A DNA stretch of 64,000 nt from Plazaster borealis (lineage: Eukaryota; Echinodermata; Asteroidea; Forcipulatida; Labidiasteridae), in assembly GCA_021014325.1 (NCBI GenBank), contig CM037467.1, positions 10,317,273-10,381,272 of the forward strand, written 5' to 3'. Shown piece by piece: positions 54,720 to 64,000 of the stretch. Position 1 is the stretch's first letter; each line of letters starts with the position of its first letter. The translations under genes and the position numbers were made by a program. The notes beneath the pieces are model-generated. The model searched no databases and had not been told where the DNA came from. It saw only the letters and a list, made by a program, of their open reading frames with translations.

Positions 54720-55440
54720 ATTTGGTCCAAAACCAGTCAGGTTAATGTACTGTACACACTTGGCCCAAGTAAATAATACACAATGTAAAAAAGGCCATAC
54801 TACACCTTTCCCCAAAAAATTTGTAGCGCTGCCCCACATTTTCTGGACCACTACAAAGTTTTATCAACACTTGATCCTTCTAAAAAAATCAAAGTCCTTT
54901 TCTCCAAGGTTGAAAATGAAAAAATTTGTTAACAATTTGGTCCAAACCAGTCAGGCCAAACCTTAGCCCAACTACACAATAGGCCATATCACCACCTTTC
55001 CCAAACAAAATTAGTAGCGCTGCGCCACATTTTCTGGACCACTGCCAAGTTTATCAACACCAAAACCTGTCACTTGGCCCAAGTAAATAATGCACAATGT
55101 AAAAAAGGCCATACTACACCTTTCCCCAAAAAATTAGTAGCGCTGCGCCACATTTTCTGGACCACTGCCAAGTTTATCAACACTTGATCCTTCTCAAAAA
55201 TCAGGGTTCTTTTCTCCATGGTTGAAAAGGAAAACACTTTAACAATTTGGTCCAAACCAATCAGGTCAAACACCTAGCCAAAGTAAAACTACACAATAGG
55301 CCATATCACCCCCTAAAAGTAAACTACACAATAGGCCATATTACTAACTTTCCCAAACAAATTAGTAGCGCTGAGCCACTTTTTCTGGACCACTGCCAAG
55401 TTTATCAACACCCAAACCTAGTTCTGTCAGGTTTTGGCTA
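54720..55440. repeat. Satellite-like block, unit about 200 bp
   Basis: GTAGCGCTGCGCCACATTTT followed by CTGGACCACTGCCAAGTTT and ACAATTTGGTCCAAACCAG recurs about four times. The same unit in the same orientation is at 59806-60350. Confidence 0.85.
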
Positions 55441-55578
55441 GTCTTGGCCCAAGACGTCAGTGATCGATAGCAGATAGTGTACTGCGCTCGGTTACAACTC
55501 GTTATAGCGCGCCCTCTTGTGGCTTGAATTACCCAACTTGACTGGCTCTCACTACCGTCTTGGGAATCTCGTAGCGCT
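55440..55578 (-). mobile_element. Family E element, intact
   Basis: It runs from GGCCCAAGACGTCAGTGATC to CGTCTTGGGAATCTCGTAGC. The inverted counterpart is at 59667-59805, with GAGCGCAGTACACTAT and GCGCGCTATAACGAGTTGTA inside. Confidence 0.8.
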
Positions 55579-55689
55579 GGCTTAACTTTTTCATTGTTTT
55601 CTCCCCAGCCTTTCCTAGGGAACCAATCAGCGCGCGATCGTAGTAATAAATTTAAATAATTTATTATGTGACCCAGGGTCATGTTTTGC

Positions 55690-55840
55690 AGCTTGCAACG
55701 TTAACATGGCGGCTGCTGTCAGTGTGTGTGTGGTGGAGGAAAGTGTCAAGTGTCGTTGTCAATGTGCAAGTAGAAGTACGATTCACGTTAGAAAAGAAAG
55801 GAAACCAGTCATCTCGCCCGAAACAATTTATTAGCATTAG
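55690..55840 (+). other. Possible small exon or chance ORF starting MAAAVSVCVVEES
   Basis: ATGGCGGCTGCTGTCAGTGT at 55706 opens a 42-codon frame ending TAG. The CATGGCGGC context resembles an animal start site, but no homologue or splice partner is recognised. Confidence 0.2.
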
Positions 55841-56149
55841 GGGAAATGTAGATAGATCTGTTATGAAGGCGGATTTTGAGAAATGCTACGGATTTTGAGC
55901 GTGCACGACGGGTTTGAGCGTGTTTAATATTGTTACATAATCAAATTCAAGTTACATGCATCTCAGTTTTACTCTATTTCTACCTCCATGGTTTTACCGT
56001 ATTGTTATAAGTCTATATGTAGTTTAATTGAATAAAATTAGGTTGACTCTATTCTGATGTGTTTTGATACATTATTTGAAGTTCGTGAAGTGTTATTGTT
56101 GTGATAAGTTGACAGTTGCCTACTTTAATAAAAATATTAAGTCGATCAC

Positions 56150-56300
56150 TGATGTTTTTCATTTCATTTATTTCATTTATTAATTTGCAAAGTACAAAAA
56201 TAAGAACGATACATAAAACATAAAAATACACATAGGAGAGGGTGATGGATTTCAAAACAAGTAAACTAAATTACTATTAAGTTAATCTCCTGGTGCCACA
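56150..56300 (-). mobile_element. Probable 3' end of a non-LTR retrotransposon (minus orientation)
   Basis: TTTCATTTATTTCATTTATT then GCAAAGTACAAAAATAAG is the kind of simple-repeat tail and adjoining tract seen at LINE 3' ends. A comparable sequence is at 62915-63110. Family not identified. Confidence 0.35.
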
Positions 56301-57907
56301 ATTTAAGAAACAGACATTATAAAGGACATTATGGACATTAATAAAACATGGCTTACGGTATACAAAACATGAGAGCTAATTAAAACTATAAAAGCTCATA
56401 TGTGCATTTTAAAATACAAACTTGTAAAAGAGAGATACTGGTAATCTACAGTGTAAAAAGCACTATGAATATTAAGTCGATCAGTGATGTTTTTGATTTC
56501 TTTAATAATATAATAATAATAATTTGGGAGGCTAATCATCGCAGGCATGCAAGGGCGCCTTTGGCAGCCAGCCACATCAACCCATTATGACCACGGAGCA
56601 CAGCCAGAGATCGAAAGTGTTTGATTTTTTGTTGTTGATTCAAACAGTAGGCCTACAGACAAAATCACTAAACATTATAAACAGACAAATTGATTAAAAA
56701 TATCAAGACAAAAGGAATCTCCAATGGTTGAATCTAATCACTTAGTCTAGATGACTGGTATTCAAAAGAAATATGCTCGTGACATGCTTAAGATGGAAAA
56801 GTAAAAGCCGAAGCAATCATAAGCTATAGATCTGCTGTAGACTACTAGATCATAGATGGCAATTAACGACTAGTCAGCTATATGAGAAAGTGCCTCTGAC
56901 TGATGTGTTTTTATGTTGTGAAGAATAACTTCGTCAGTTTGTGGCCGAATCGCTTGCTATAAATAGTCTATATCGTGCTCTTAAAAATTGTTGGTCTTGA
57001 TAGTTGAATCAAGCTGAACGACTTAGATTCAGTCTGGATTCACAGATGAACAAACGGAGAAGGCTGTCTGAGGCATGAAAAATACTCGTTTTATCATGTT
57101 TATTAGTACCACTCCACCAGTTTACTTCTTTGTTCATCAGTCCTGCATTCCTCCTTCCTGAAGCCCTATTGTACCAGTGTGGGAATTTCTGCAGTATAAT
57201 TACACCATGGAGGTAGATTACACAAAGTGGTGAGTTAAAAGAGAATTTTTTTTATTGATTGAATCAGTATGAAGAAAACTGACCTAATATTCATTTGTTT
57301 TTGTAGACTCGGACTGTGCTCTTAAACACTCCTTGACTTCCCTGAGGTTCGATTTGTCTGAGTTGAGCCAACAACGCTTTAAGATAATGCACAGATGCAT
57401 ATCCCTTGATTTGACACTGGCTCATCATTGGCTGACATTTTTTTAATTTCTAACTGACATCTTTCTTCTGTGTACATGCACTGTTGAAACACTTGTTTGC
57501 AATCGGTATGTGTTGATTGATGATCATAACCCTCGGCGGTCGAGGATTACGAATTATGATCATAAAAACAAATGTACATGATTATTTCAAGCATATGCAG
57601 AACAACTTTAGCACAAAAGTGCTTGAATTGAAGAGACCCTTTTACTGTACATTGGTAAAATATTAATAGTTTCTGTGAAATTTTCTCTATAATACACTGA
57701 GATAATATATATGAGCTTATTGTATTTATTTCATAATTCTTCTTCCAGGGGCCAATTACCAGGAAAGACGTCAGCTTTTAGAAGTATAACCAGCTTGGAG
57801 AACTTAGTAGTTTACTTTAAGCCTTGATTAAACTATCAATCATTGCCGCCATGATAGTGACATCAAGTCTTGCCACATGAATGGCAGTCGTGCTCTGCAA
57901 TTGAGGA

Positions 57908-58248
57908 ATGCAGTTCATTATTCAAGAGGGACCGGTCTGTGACAAAATCAAGCATTTATATAATTGTGGAAGAAATCTTTGGCTGATGGAACGCATCATT
58001 ATTTACTGTCAGTTGAGAAAGACGTGTGCAGAACTGTACTCTGCTTTTTGCTGCAAAGTTCCAGCAACGCATCACAATTTATTGTCAACATGTATCATAC
58101 CATTACAGAGAGTGATGTTGAAGATGAGTTTCTACATAGCTTTTCTGACACTGAGGGAGCTGTGCGCAAACTCTTCGAACCATTGCTTTTGGACTGGGGG
58201 TTGATGTATAGGGCCCCAGAACTTTGTCATTTTTTGAACACCGAGTGA
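57908..58248 (+). pseudogene. RecQ-like DEAD/H helicase fragment, frameshifted
   Basis: One frame gives ERIIIYCQLRKTCAELYSAF (about 57988-58047), typical of the start of the helicase C-terminal domain in invertebrate RecQ-like proteins. The next frame gives NMYHTITESDVEDEFLHSFS and DTEGAVRKLF (about 58087-58170), corresponding to the following VDMYTS..DVK..I..SFSDPxGxLR segment. The two are in different frames, and the part after it, normally VIATxAFGMGLDCPDV, is degraded to LFEPLLLDWGLMYRAPEL before a stop. So it is a decayed copy, probably transposon-borne. Confidence 0.6.
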
Positions 58249-58559
58249 AATTGATGATTATTGGGCGTGATGAGCAACAGAGTCTATCAAATGCCATAAA
58301 CTATCCTAGACACAGAAAAACTCCACTTTAGAAACAGATGAAAAACTTCATTGACACCCTACAATGTAAGCGGGCTGATCACACAAGTACAAAAAATTGT
58401 GCCACATAACTGCTGTGATAACCGTGCATTTTAACTGCTGACGTGGGGTATTTCTTGTTTAGTTTTTTCAAATTTTATCATTTTCGTAATCACAATTCTG
58501 TGAAAGATTTGTGTTTGGCGATAAAGAAATAAAAGAACGTGTTTGTTGAGAACTTATTG

Positions 58560-58632
58560 TTGTAAAGGCCGAAATTAATTTCCCGTTTTGGGGATAATAA
58601 AGTGATTTGAATTTGAATTTGAATTTAATGTT
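58560..58632 (+). mobile_element. 3' end of a non-LTR retrotransposon
   Basis: CCCGTTTTGGGGATAATAAA followed by GTGATTTGAATTTGAATTTG is a typical LINE tail: polyadenylation-like AATAAA and a short tandem tail of GAATTT. The helicase pseudogene just upstream may or may not be part of the same insertion. Confidence 0.5.
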
Positions 58633-59666
58633 AGAGTGATTGAAGCATCTCAAAATTGATCTGTGGTTTTTTTTCACTTTGGTCAACAGACAAGTAACTT
58701 AGTTAAGTCATGGAGGTAGAAATAAGTTCATCACCACAAGTCAGTCAGTCAAAATTCAAGAAGGCATGCTATTCACATCAACCGTTTAAACAAAAGCATC
58801 CCTTAGTCATTCTTCTTAGTGTGATGCATACATAGTATCATGGAGGTAGAGTATTGACCATTGTAAGTTTTGCAGTTCAGTTCAGCACAAGTATTTCAAC
58901 AAATGTTTTGTTTTCGCCAGCCATTTTTACATTTTTAGTTGTCAGCCTTTTAAAAAATATTATTTGTCAATGTATTTTCCTAAGTGATTTTTGGTTCAAA
59001 CATACTACTAAGTATAAGTATAAGGCTGGTATTCAAAACCACACTTGCATCATGGTGCATTCCAGCAGAAAGAGGCATATAAATGGTATGTTGTTAAAGA
59101 CATAGCACATAGTGTTTGTTGGCTCTTTAGGCATAATTTCAAGAATAGAAATGTACTGCCGCTCATATGTACTGAAATATATTTACTTATAAGTTGTATG
59201 GATACATGTGTGTACTTCAATCATCCATTCTCCTGGACTGTGTGTTATGAATTTGTAAAATTACTAGCCCTAAAGTTTGAATACAAAGTCAGTACGTGAA
59301 CGACAATGGTACGGTGATTTATCGGTGGTTGCTAATAATAATAAATAGTCAGTAGCAGGTGGTCCCGTGCCTTCAATAAACTGAAATCACAAATGTGCCT
59401 TCAATAAACTGAAATCACAAATGTAACAAGATGCCAGACGTACAACGACATTATGTTTTCTGTAGTCAACGATATTCACCAACGATATGCTCAGAATAGC
59501 GGCAATTGGTTGTGTGGGAAAAATTCAACGTACATGTACTTGTGTGTACACATGTACGTCCGTCCGTGCAGGGAGCTGCCATGTTGTTCGCGTATTTGAA
59601 TGATGCATTACACAACCTTGACAACGGTCTTATTTACATAAAACGGCGACGCCCACAATTCAACTT

Positions 59667-59805
59667 GCGCTACGAGATTCCCAAGACGTTAGTGAGAGCC
59701 AGTCAAGTTGGGTAATTCAAGCCACAAGATGGCGCGCTATAACGAGTTGTAACCGAGCGCAGTACACTATCCGCTATCGATCACTGACGTCTTGGGCCAA
59801 GACTA
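59667..59805 (+). mobile_element. Family E element, inverted relative to 55440-55578
   Basis: It reads CGCTACGAGATTCCCAAGAC at the left and GATCACTGACGTCTTGGGCC at the right, with nearly the same interior as 55440-55578 in reverse complement. Confidence 0.82.
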
Positions 59806-60350
59806 GGTTTTGGCCCAAGTAAATAATACACAATGTAAAAAAGGCCATACTACACCTTTCCCCAAAAAATTAGTAGCGCTGCGCCACATTTTCTGGACCA
59901 CTGCCAAGTTTTATAAACACTCGTTCCTTCTCAGTTTAAGCGTCAGAGTTCTTTTCTCCATGGTTGAAAATGAAAACACTTCAACAATTTGGTCCAAATA
60001 AGTCAGGTTATGTACCGTAAACACTTGGCCCAAGTAAATACTACACAATGTAAAAAAGGCCATACTACACACCTTTCCCAAAAAAATTAGTAGCGCTGCG
60101 CCACATTTTCTGGACCACTGCAAAGTTTTATCAACACTTGATCCTTCTCAGTTTAAAAATCAGAGTCCTTTTTTACCATGGTTGAAAATGAAAAACTTTT
60201 ACAATTTGGTCCAAACCAGTCAGGTCAATCACTTAGCCCAAGTAAAACTGCACAATACATGTAAGGCCATATCGCCACCTTTCCCCCAAAAATAAGTAGC
60301 ACTGCGCCACATTTTCTGGACCACTGCCAAGTTATTCACAATATTTCCCG
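59806..60350. repeat. Satellite-like block, second locus
   Basis: About two and a half units of the 54.7-kb satellite (CACTTGGCCCAAGTAAATA, AAAAAAGGCCATACTACACC, TAGCGCTGCGCCACATTTTC), same orientation. Confidence 0.85.
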
Positions 60351-60359
60351 CCTTATATT

Positions 60360-62290
60360 TTTTGGACTGCTGCAAAGTTTCCTCAGCACCTTTCATGCCA
60401 AAATCTGAAACCTTTTGTCATGATAACAATGAGAGAAACCATGAGACTTTTTTTTTTTAAATGCCATAAAAAAAACTCCAATCTACTTGTTTTGAAACAC
60501 TTCATTTTGAAAAAAAAAGAATGACCGTAAAAAAAACCCCAAAACAATCATGATAACGGTTCCAATATGTGTTAGTCATGATAACAATGAGTGTTGCATA
60601 TAGTGTTGCATTCAAATCATGAGCCTTTTTTTTTAATCCCATACAAAAACTCCAATTTACTTGTTGATCACTCAAGCACACTTCCGTGTGAACAAATCTG
60701 AATGACTGTAAAAATCAGAATAACTGTAAACAAAACCCAACAACAATCATAATGTCGATACCGATGTGTGTTGAAATTTCATGAACTTTATGGATTAGGC
60801 CTACAGTCCTGGTTATGGGGCAACTTAGATTTGTTTTAGTGGGTGGTGACTTCAAGTGAATTGTGTCAATACATAGTGTGCAGTTTAAAGTTCAATTCTG
60901 AAGTTTTGTGTCGTCTCTACAATAAAATACAATAACACACGTCATCTAAAATGTACATCATACATGATGTATTTTTTATTATTATCATTTGTTTTAATAA
61001 TGAGATATCCCCTAACATCACAAAGCCGGAGGGTTGAACTTAATTGATTTGCAGTGTCTCCCATCCCAAGTTGTTTAAAAGTACTGTGACCGAGGTTATT
61101 CTACGGTAATCGTTGAAGATGAAGCGCGCTGCCGATCTTTGGATTTGCTCGAGCATTTTGACCATCCACATTCTCAGCGTGCATGCAAATATCACTCAGT
61201 AAACATCATGGCACTGACAAAGTTTAAAACGTGTGATTGTCACCCGATTAAGTGACCCGATAGATTTTTTTATAAAAATTACACCAAACGAGCCAGCACA
61301 AAATCATTTTAATGTACTTGCCACAATCATGCTTTCGTAAATACCACCTGTTGATTTCAACATTGGTCGAAAGGCATTGTGGGAAGGAAAAGGGAACACT
61401 GTTTGCACCTTTTCCCTTTTTAGCCAGAGCGCCTTTCGACCATTATGCAAAATCAACCAGACGGTATTTGCAATAGACCTTTTAAAGGTGAGCAAATATT
61501 GGGGATGAAAATTTCGGCAGAAAAAGCGTGAGTTTCCATTCGAAAAATCATCATAGTTACTGATGCTATGTGGGGCTTTAGGTTAGGGCCAAGAAGATGT
61601 ACAAGCATGACAAGCGGAGTGAGTCCAGAGTATTTGGCACTAGACAATATTGGGCTAATTAATTAAATTGGTACAACGAGACAATTTCTCAAAGAACAAA
61701 TCTACAAAGCAAAGTATGGTGCTACCTAGCCCTGGTAGGACGTTAGTCAGTGCCACTGGGTATAAAGCTTCTTTACAATGCGAACACAAATTTGACCACA
61801 ATATTTTCCTATTTTTACCTTATTTGAGAAGCTGGAATTCCGCTCATATATTCTTGGTGACATTTACTACACTTTGGATGAGTTCACAACTGACAAATAT
61901 ATCCATGGGTGAGATTATTTCCAAAAATTGACGGAGTTCTGCACTGTAATTTTAACCATCATGTACATGTGTACCGCTCGACCGTGTAAAATCATATGCG
62001 CATGTGTGAAATGCATAGCAACCTGATGCGTATACAAAACATGCACATGCGCGTTAGCCTTATAAGCTCTTGGTTTATGACGTGCAGTGATGGAGCCATA
62101 AATGTCAATTTGTTTTCACAAATAATAACATCAAAGGAGAAAATTCAACAATTTTCAAACAGGCCTCCATGGAGTTCCGGCTACAAGGAACATGTGAGTA
62201 AAGTTCAGCTTCCTCAATAAGGTAAAAATATGAACAATTTGAAGTGTAAATTTTGTCGCAATGGTACGGGACCTTTATACCCTGGACACC
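60360..62290. other. Stretch without a recognised gene
   Basis: Low-complexity A/T tracts and short frames. The segment 60460-60780 holds two diverged direct copies (CATAAAAAAAACTCCAATCT and CATACAAAAACTCCAATTTA). Nothing coding is recognised. Confidence 0.4.
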
Positions 62291-62299
62291 GTCGCGTTG

Positions 62300-62760
62300 T
62301 ATGCAACGGAGTAGACCCAGTAACTGGGGCGCTGTACTCGGTTTTTTTTCGAAATTTTGACATCTGCGGTCGTACTAGCGCCCCAGGAATGCGTTGCATA
62401 TACGCACAGCGATCTTCAAATTGATATAAGTTGACACAAAAAATGCCTCAGAACGACAAAAATACCCAACAAAAAACACCTTTAAAAACGCCTACTGGCT
62501 TCTTCATATGTCTAAGATGCAACATCAGGCATTTAAATGTACTCACGATTTGGTTTTGAGCTGCAAATTTACGATTTTCGGAGAAACCACCATGACGTCC
62601 AGCTCTCAATTGGACCGACATTCATTATTGTGTGCACTCACCGCAGCGTGCCATTGCTGTGCGAATTTGCAACGCATTCCTGGGGCGCTAGTACGACCGC
62701 AGATGTCAAAATTTCGAAAAAACGAGTACAGTGCCCCAGTTACTGGGTCTAGCAACGGAG
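62300..62760. mobile_element. Fold-back structure with arms of about 90 bp
   Basis: GTAGACCCAGTAACTGGGGC, GAAATTTTGACATCTGCGGT and AGCGCCCCAGGAATGCGTTG at 62310-62400 return in reverse complement at 62670-62755. The loop is about 270 bp with no recognised ORF. Confidence 0.8.
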
Positions 62761-62914
62761 GAGTCCTGGGCTAGGTGCTACCACAAACTGAATATTCATT
62801 ACAAAAATAAGACAGCACTGGAATATCCTCTATGCATGTTATTGTAATGCTTCAACACTACTGTTTGTTATTTGATGTTGTATGCGCACTTGTATTGTGG
62901 GAATTTTATTAATT

Positions 62915-63110
62915 TATTTATTCATTCAGGCTTTTAAAAACATATTTACAGAAGACTTAGAAAAACAATCTGACCAAGAAATCAGAATTACGAAAAACAG
63001 AATACAAAACAAACAGCAGCCTAAGGATTGCTCAAAAGCGAACTAAATCACTATCTAAAAGAGCAATCCCCGTAAAAAGAAAAACGTTAGAACAAACAGA
63101 CGGATATAAA
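62915..63110 (-). mobile_element. Possible LINE 3' end (minus orientation)
   Basis: TTAATTTATTTATTCATTCA followed by GGCTTTTAAAAACATATTTA resembles a retrotransposon tail read from the opposite strand. No reverse transcriptase is visible. Confidence 0.3.
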
Positions 63111-63529
63111 AATACATACACGTTAGAATGTCCGTGTCATTTTTACTCATTCGTCCGAAAGGACCAACTTGTCAGACCATCAAGCACAAATATTCATGTT
63201 AACTTTACCTTTTACTTTTATCCTAAACGAATTTCCTCCCACCCAACAGGCAACCGGTGGTTGCATGATTTAATCAATGGGAGTTTGATTGTTCCTTGTT
63301 TTCCTTTTATTTCATAGAATCCGTGCCGTCGTCGGCCATGTTTTTTTTGACACAATGTGTTTACACTCAATTGAATTAGTGAAACCTGTCTAATAAAAAT
63401 GAAGCCATTTTGAAGAAAGGGGGTTAAAATGAACACGTTATAGAACCAGAAAAACGTGTGCTTACCCACTCAGACGTATACACTCAAGCCACTCAATAAA
63501 ACGGCAGATTCTGAGATTCCTAGCTAGCT

Positions 63530-64000
63530 TTCCTCGGTGGCATTCTAAGCGACGACGGCTGTGTCGTGTAGCTGAAAAATTTATCGCTGTCCAGCTCGCA
63601 GGCGCGCATGCACAGAACTAACCGGCCTCTCGCGATATCCAACAACTCGGCCGGCGGATTAATTCCACACGCACTACTTTAATTGGGGATTTTGAAGAAA
63701 AAACGCAATTGAACATAAAAATATACGTTTAACACTTACTTTTGACTGTCATCACTATCCTGGAAACCCCAACAGGCAGTAACAATTCCCCTCTCGGTGT
63801 ACTTGAGTCTGCCAACGAACAAAATTTGGACTATTCGGGAATAGTCATAATTGGGGGAATTCCCATCCTCTCATCGGACGGAATGTGACGTAGAACGACG
63901 TAATGTCATAACAGTCGGGCGCCCTCGCGAGGCCTCGCCTAGAGGTCCAAGGAGGTTGTTCATTGGCCAACTGTGCGCCGCGCGTACAAATCTGTGCGTT
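63530..64000 (-). promoter_or_regulatory. GC/CpG-rich candidate promoter and untranslated first exon of a minus-strand gene
   Basis: CpGs are frequent here (GCGACGACGG, GGCGCGCATGC, CGGCCTCTCGCGATAT, GCGCCGCGCG) against an AT-rich background. On the minus strand a consensus donor GTCAAAA|GTAAGTG ends a possible exon at 63740; a second, GAGTGG|GTAAGC, is at 63466. No other gene start is visible to the left on the minus strand except the NIK-like gene, whose leader exon at 38675 needs an upstream partner. The link is an inference. Confidence 0.35.

Overview
The window is animal nuclear DNA: multi-exon genes with GT-AG introns, long AT-rich introns, tRNA-derived SINEs, MITE-like palindromic elements and large tandem arrays. 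The style of the repeats and the divergence of the two recognisable genes from their vertebrate homologues suggest a marine invertebrate deuterostome, perhaps an echinoderm such as a sea star. The taxon is an inference, because no species-diagnostic gene is present.

Genes. (1) Positions 43-1363 on the + strand hold the last four exons of ELP2 (Elongator subunit 2, WD40 repeats). One of its introns appears to be GC-AG. (2) Positions 14800-38568 on the - strand hold what looks like the complete coding region of a MAP3K14/NIK-like kinase. I joined 16 exons by hand; every splice phase matches and the predicted product is about 2055 residues, roughly twice human NIK. The extra length is mostly one 2.76-kb exon with about 30 copies of a 29-residue repeat; a later exon has a second, 42-residue tandem repeat. 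An untranslated leader precedes the start codon, so the promoter must lie further right, possibly in the GC-rich last 0.5 kb of the window. The two genes are convergent. (3) A frameshifted fragment of a RecQ-like helicase lies near 57.9-58.25 kb.

Repeats by region. 1.4-5.3 kb: fold-back and MITE-like elements and tRNA-like sequences. 5.8-13.2 kb: a minisatellite with a 54-bp unit. 14-38 kb: NIK introns with SINEs, several minisatellites, a degenerate telomeric repeat and a well-ordered nest of transposons at 34.26-36.46 kb. 38.7-64 kb: no recognisable intact gene, probably the first NIK intron. It contains a tandem segmental duplication (45.75-51.41 and 51.42-53.72 kb), in which one copy carries a 1.3-kb TIR transposon and the other has the empty site, plus 0.2-kb satellite blocks at 54.7-55.4 and 59.8-60.35 kb.

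Functional reading. ELP2 acts in tRNA wobble-uridine modification as part of Elongator. NIK is the upstream kinase of non-canonical NF-kB signalling. Nothing here links the two genes beyond adjacency. All homology calls come from reading translations against remembered family features; no database was searched.
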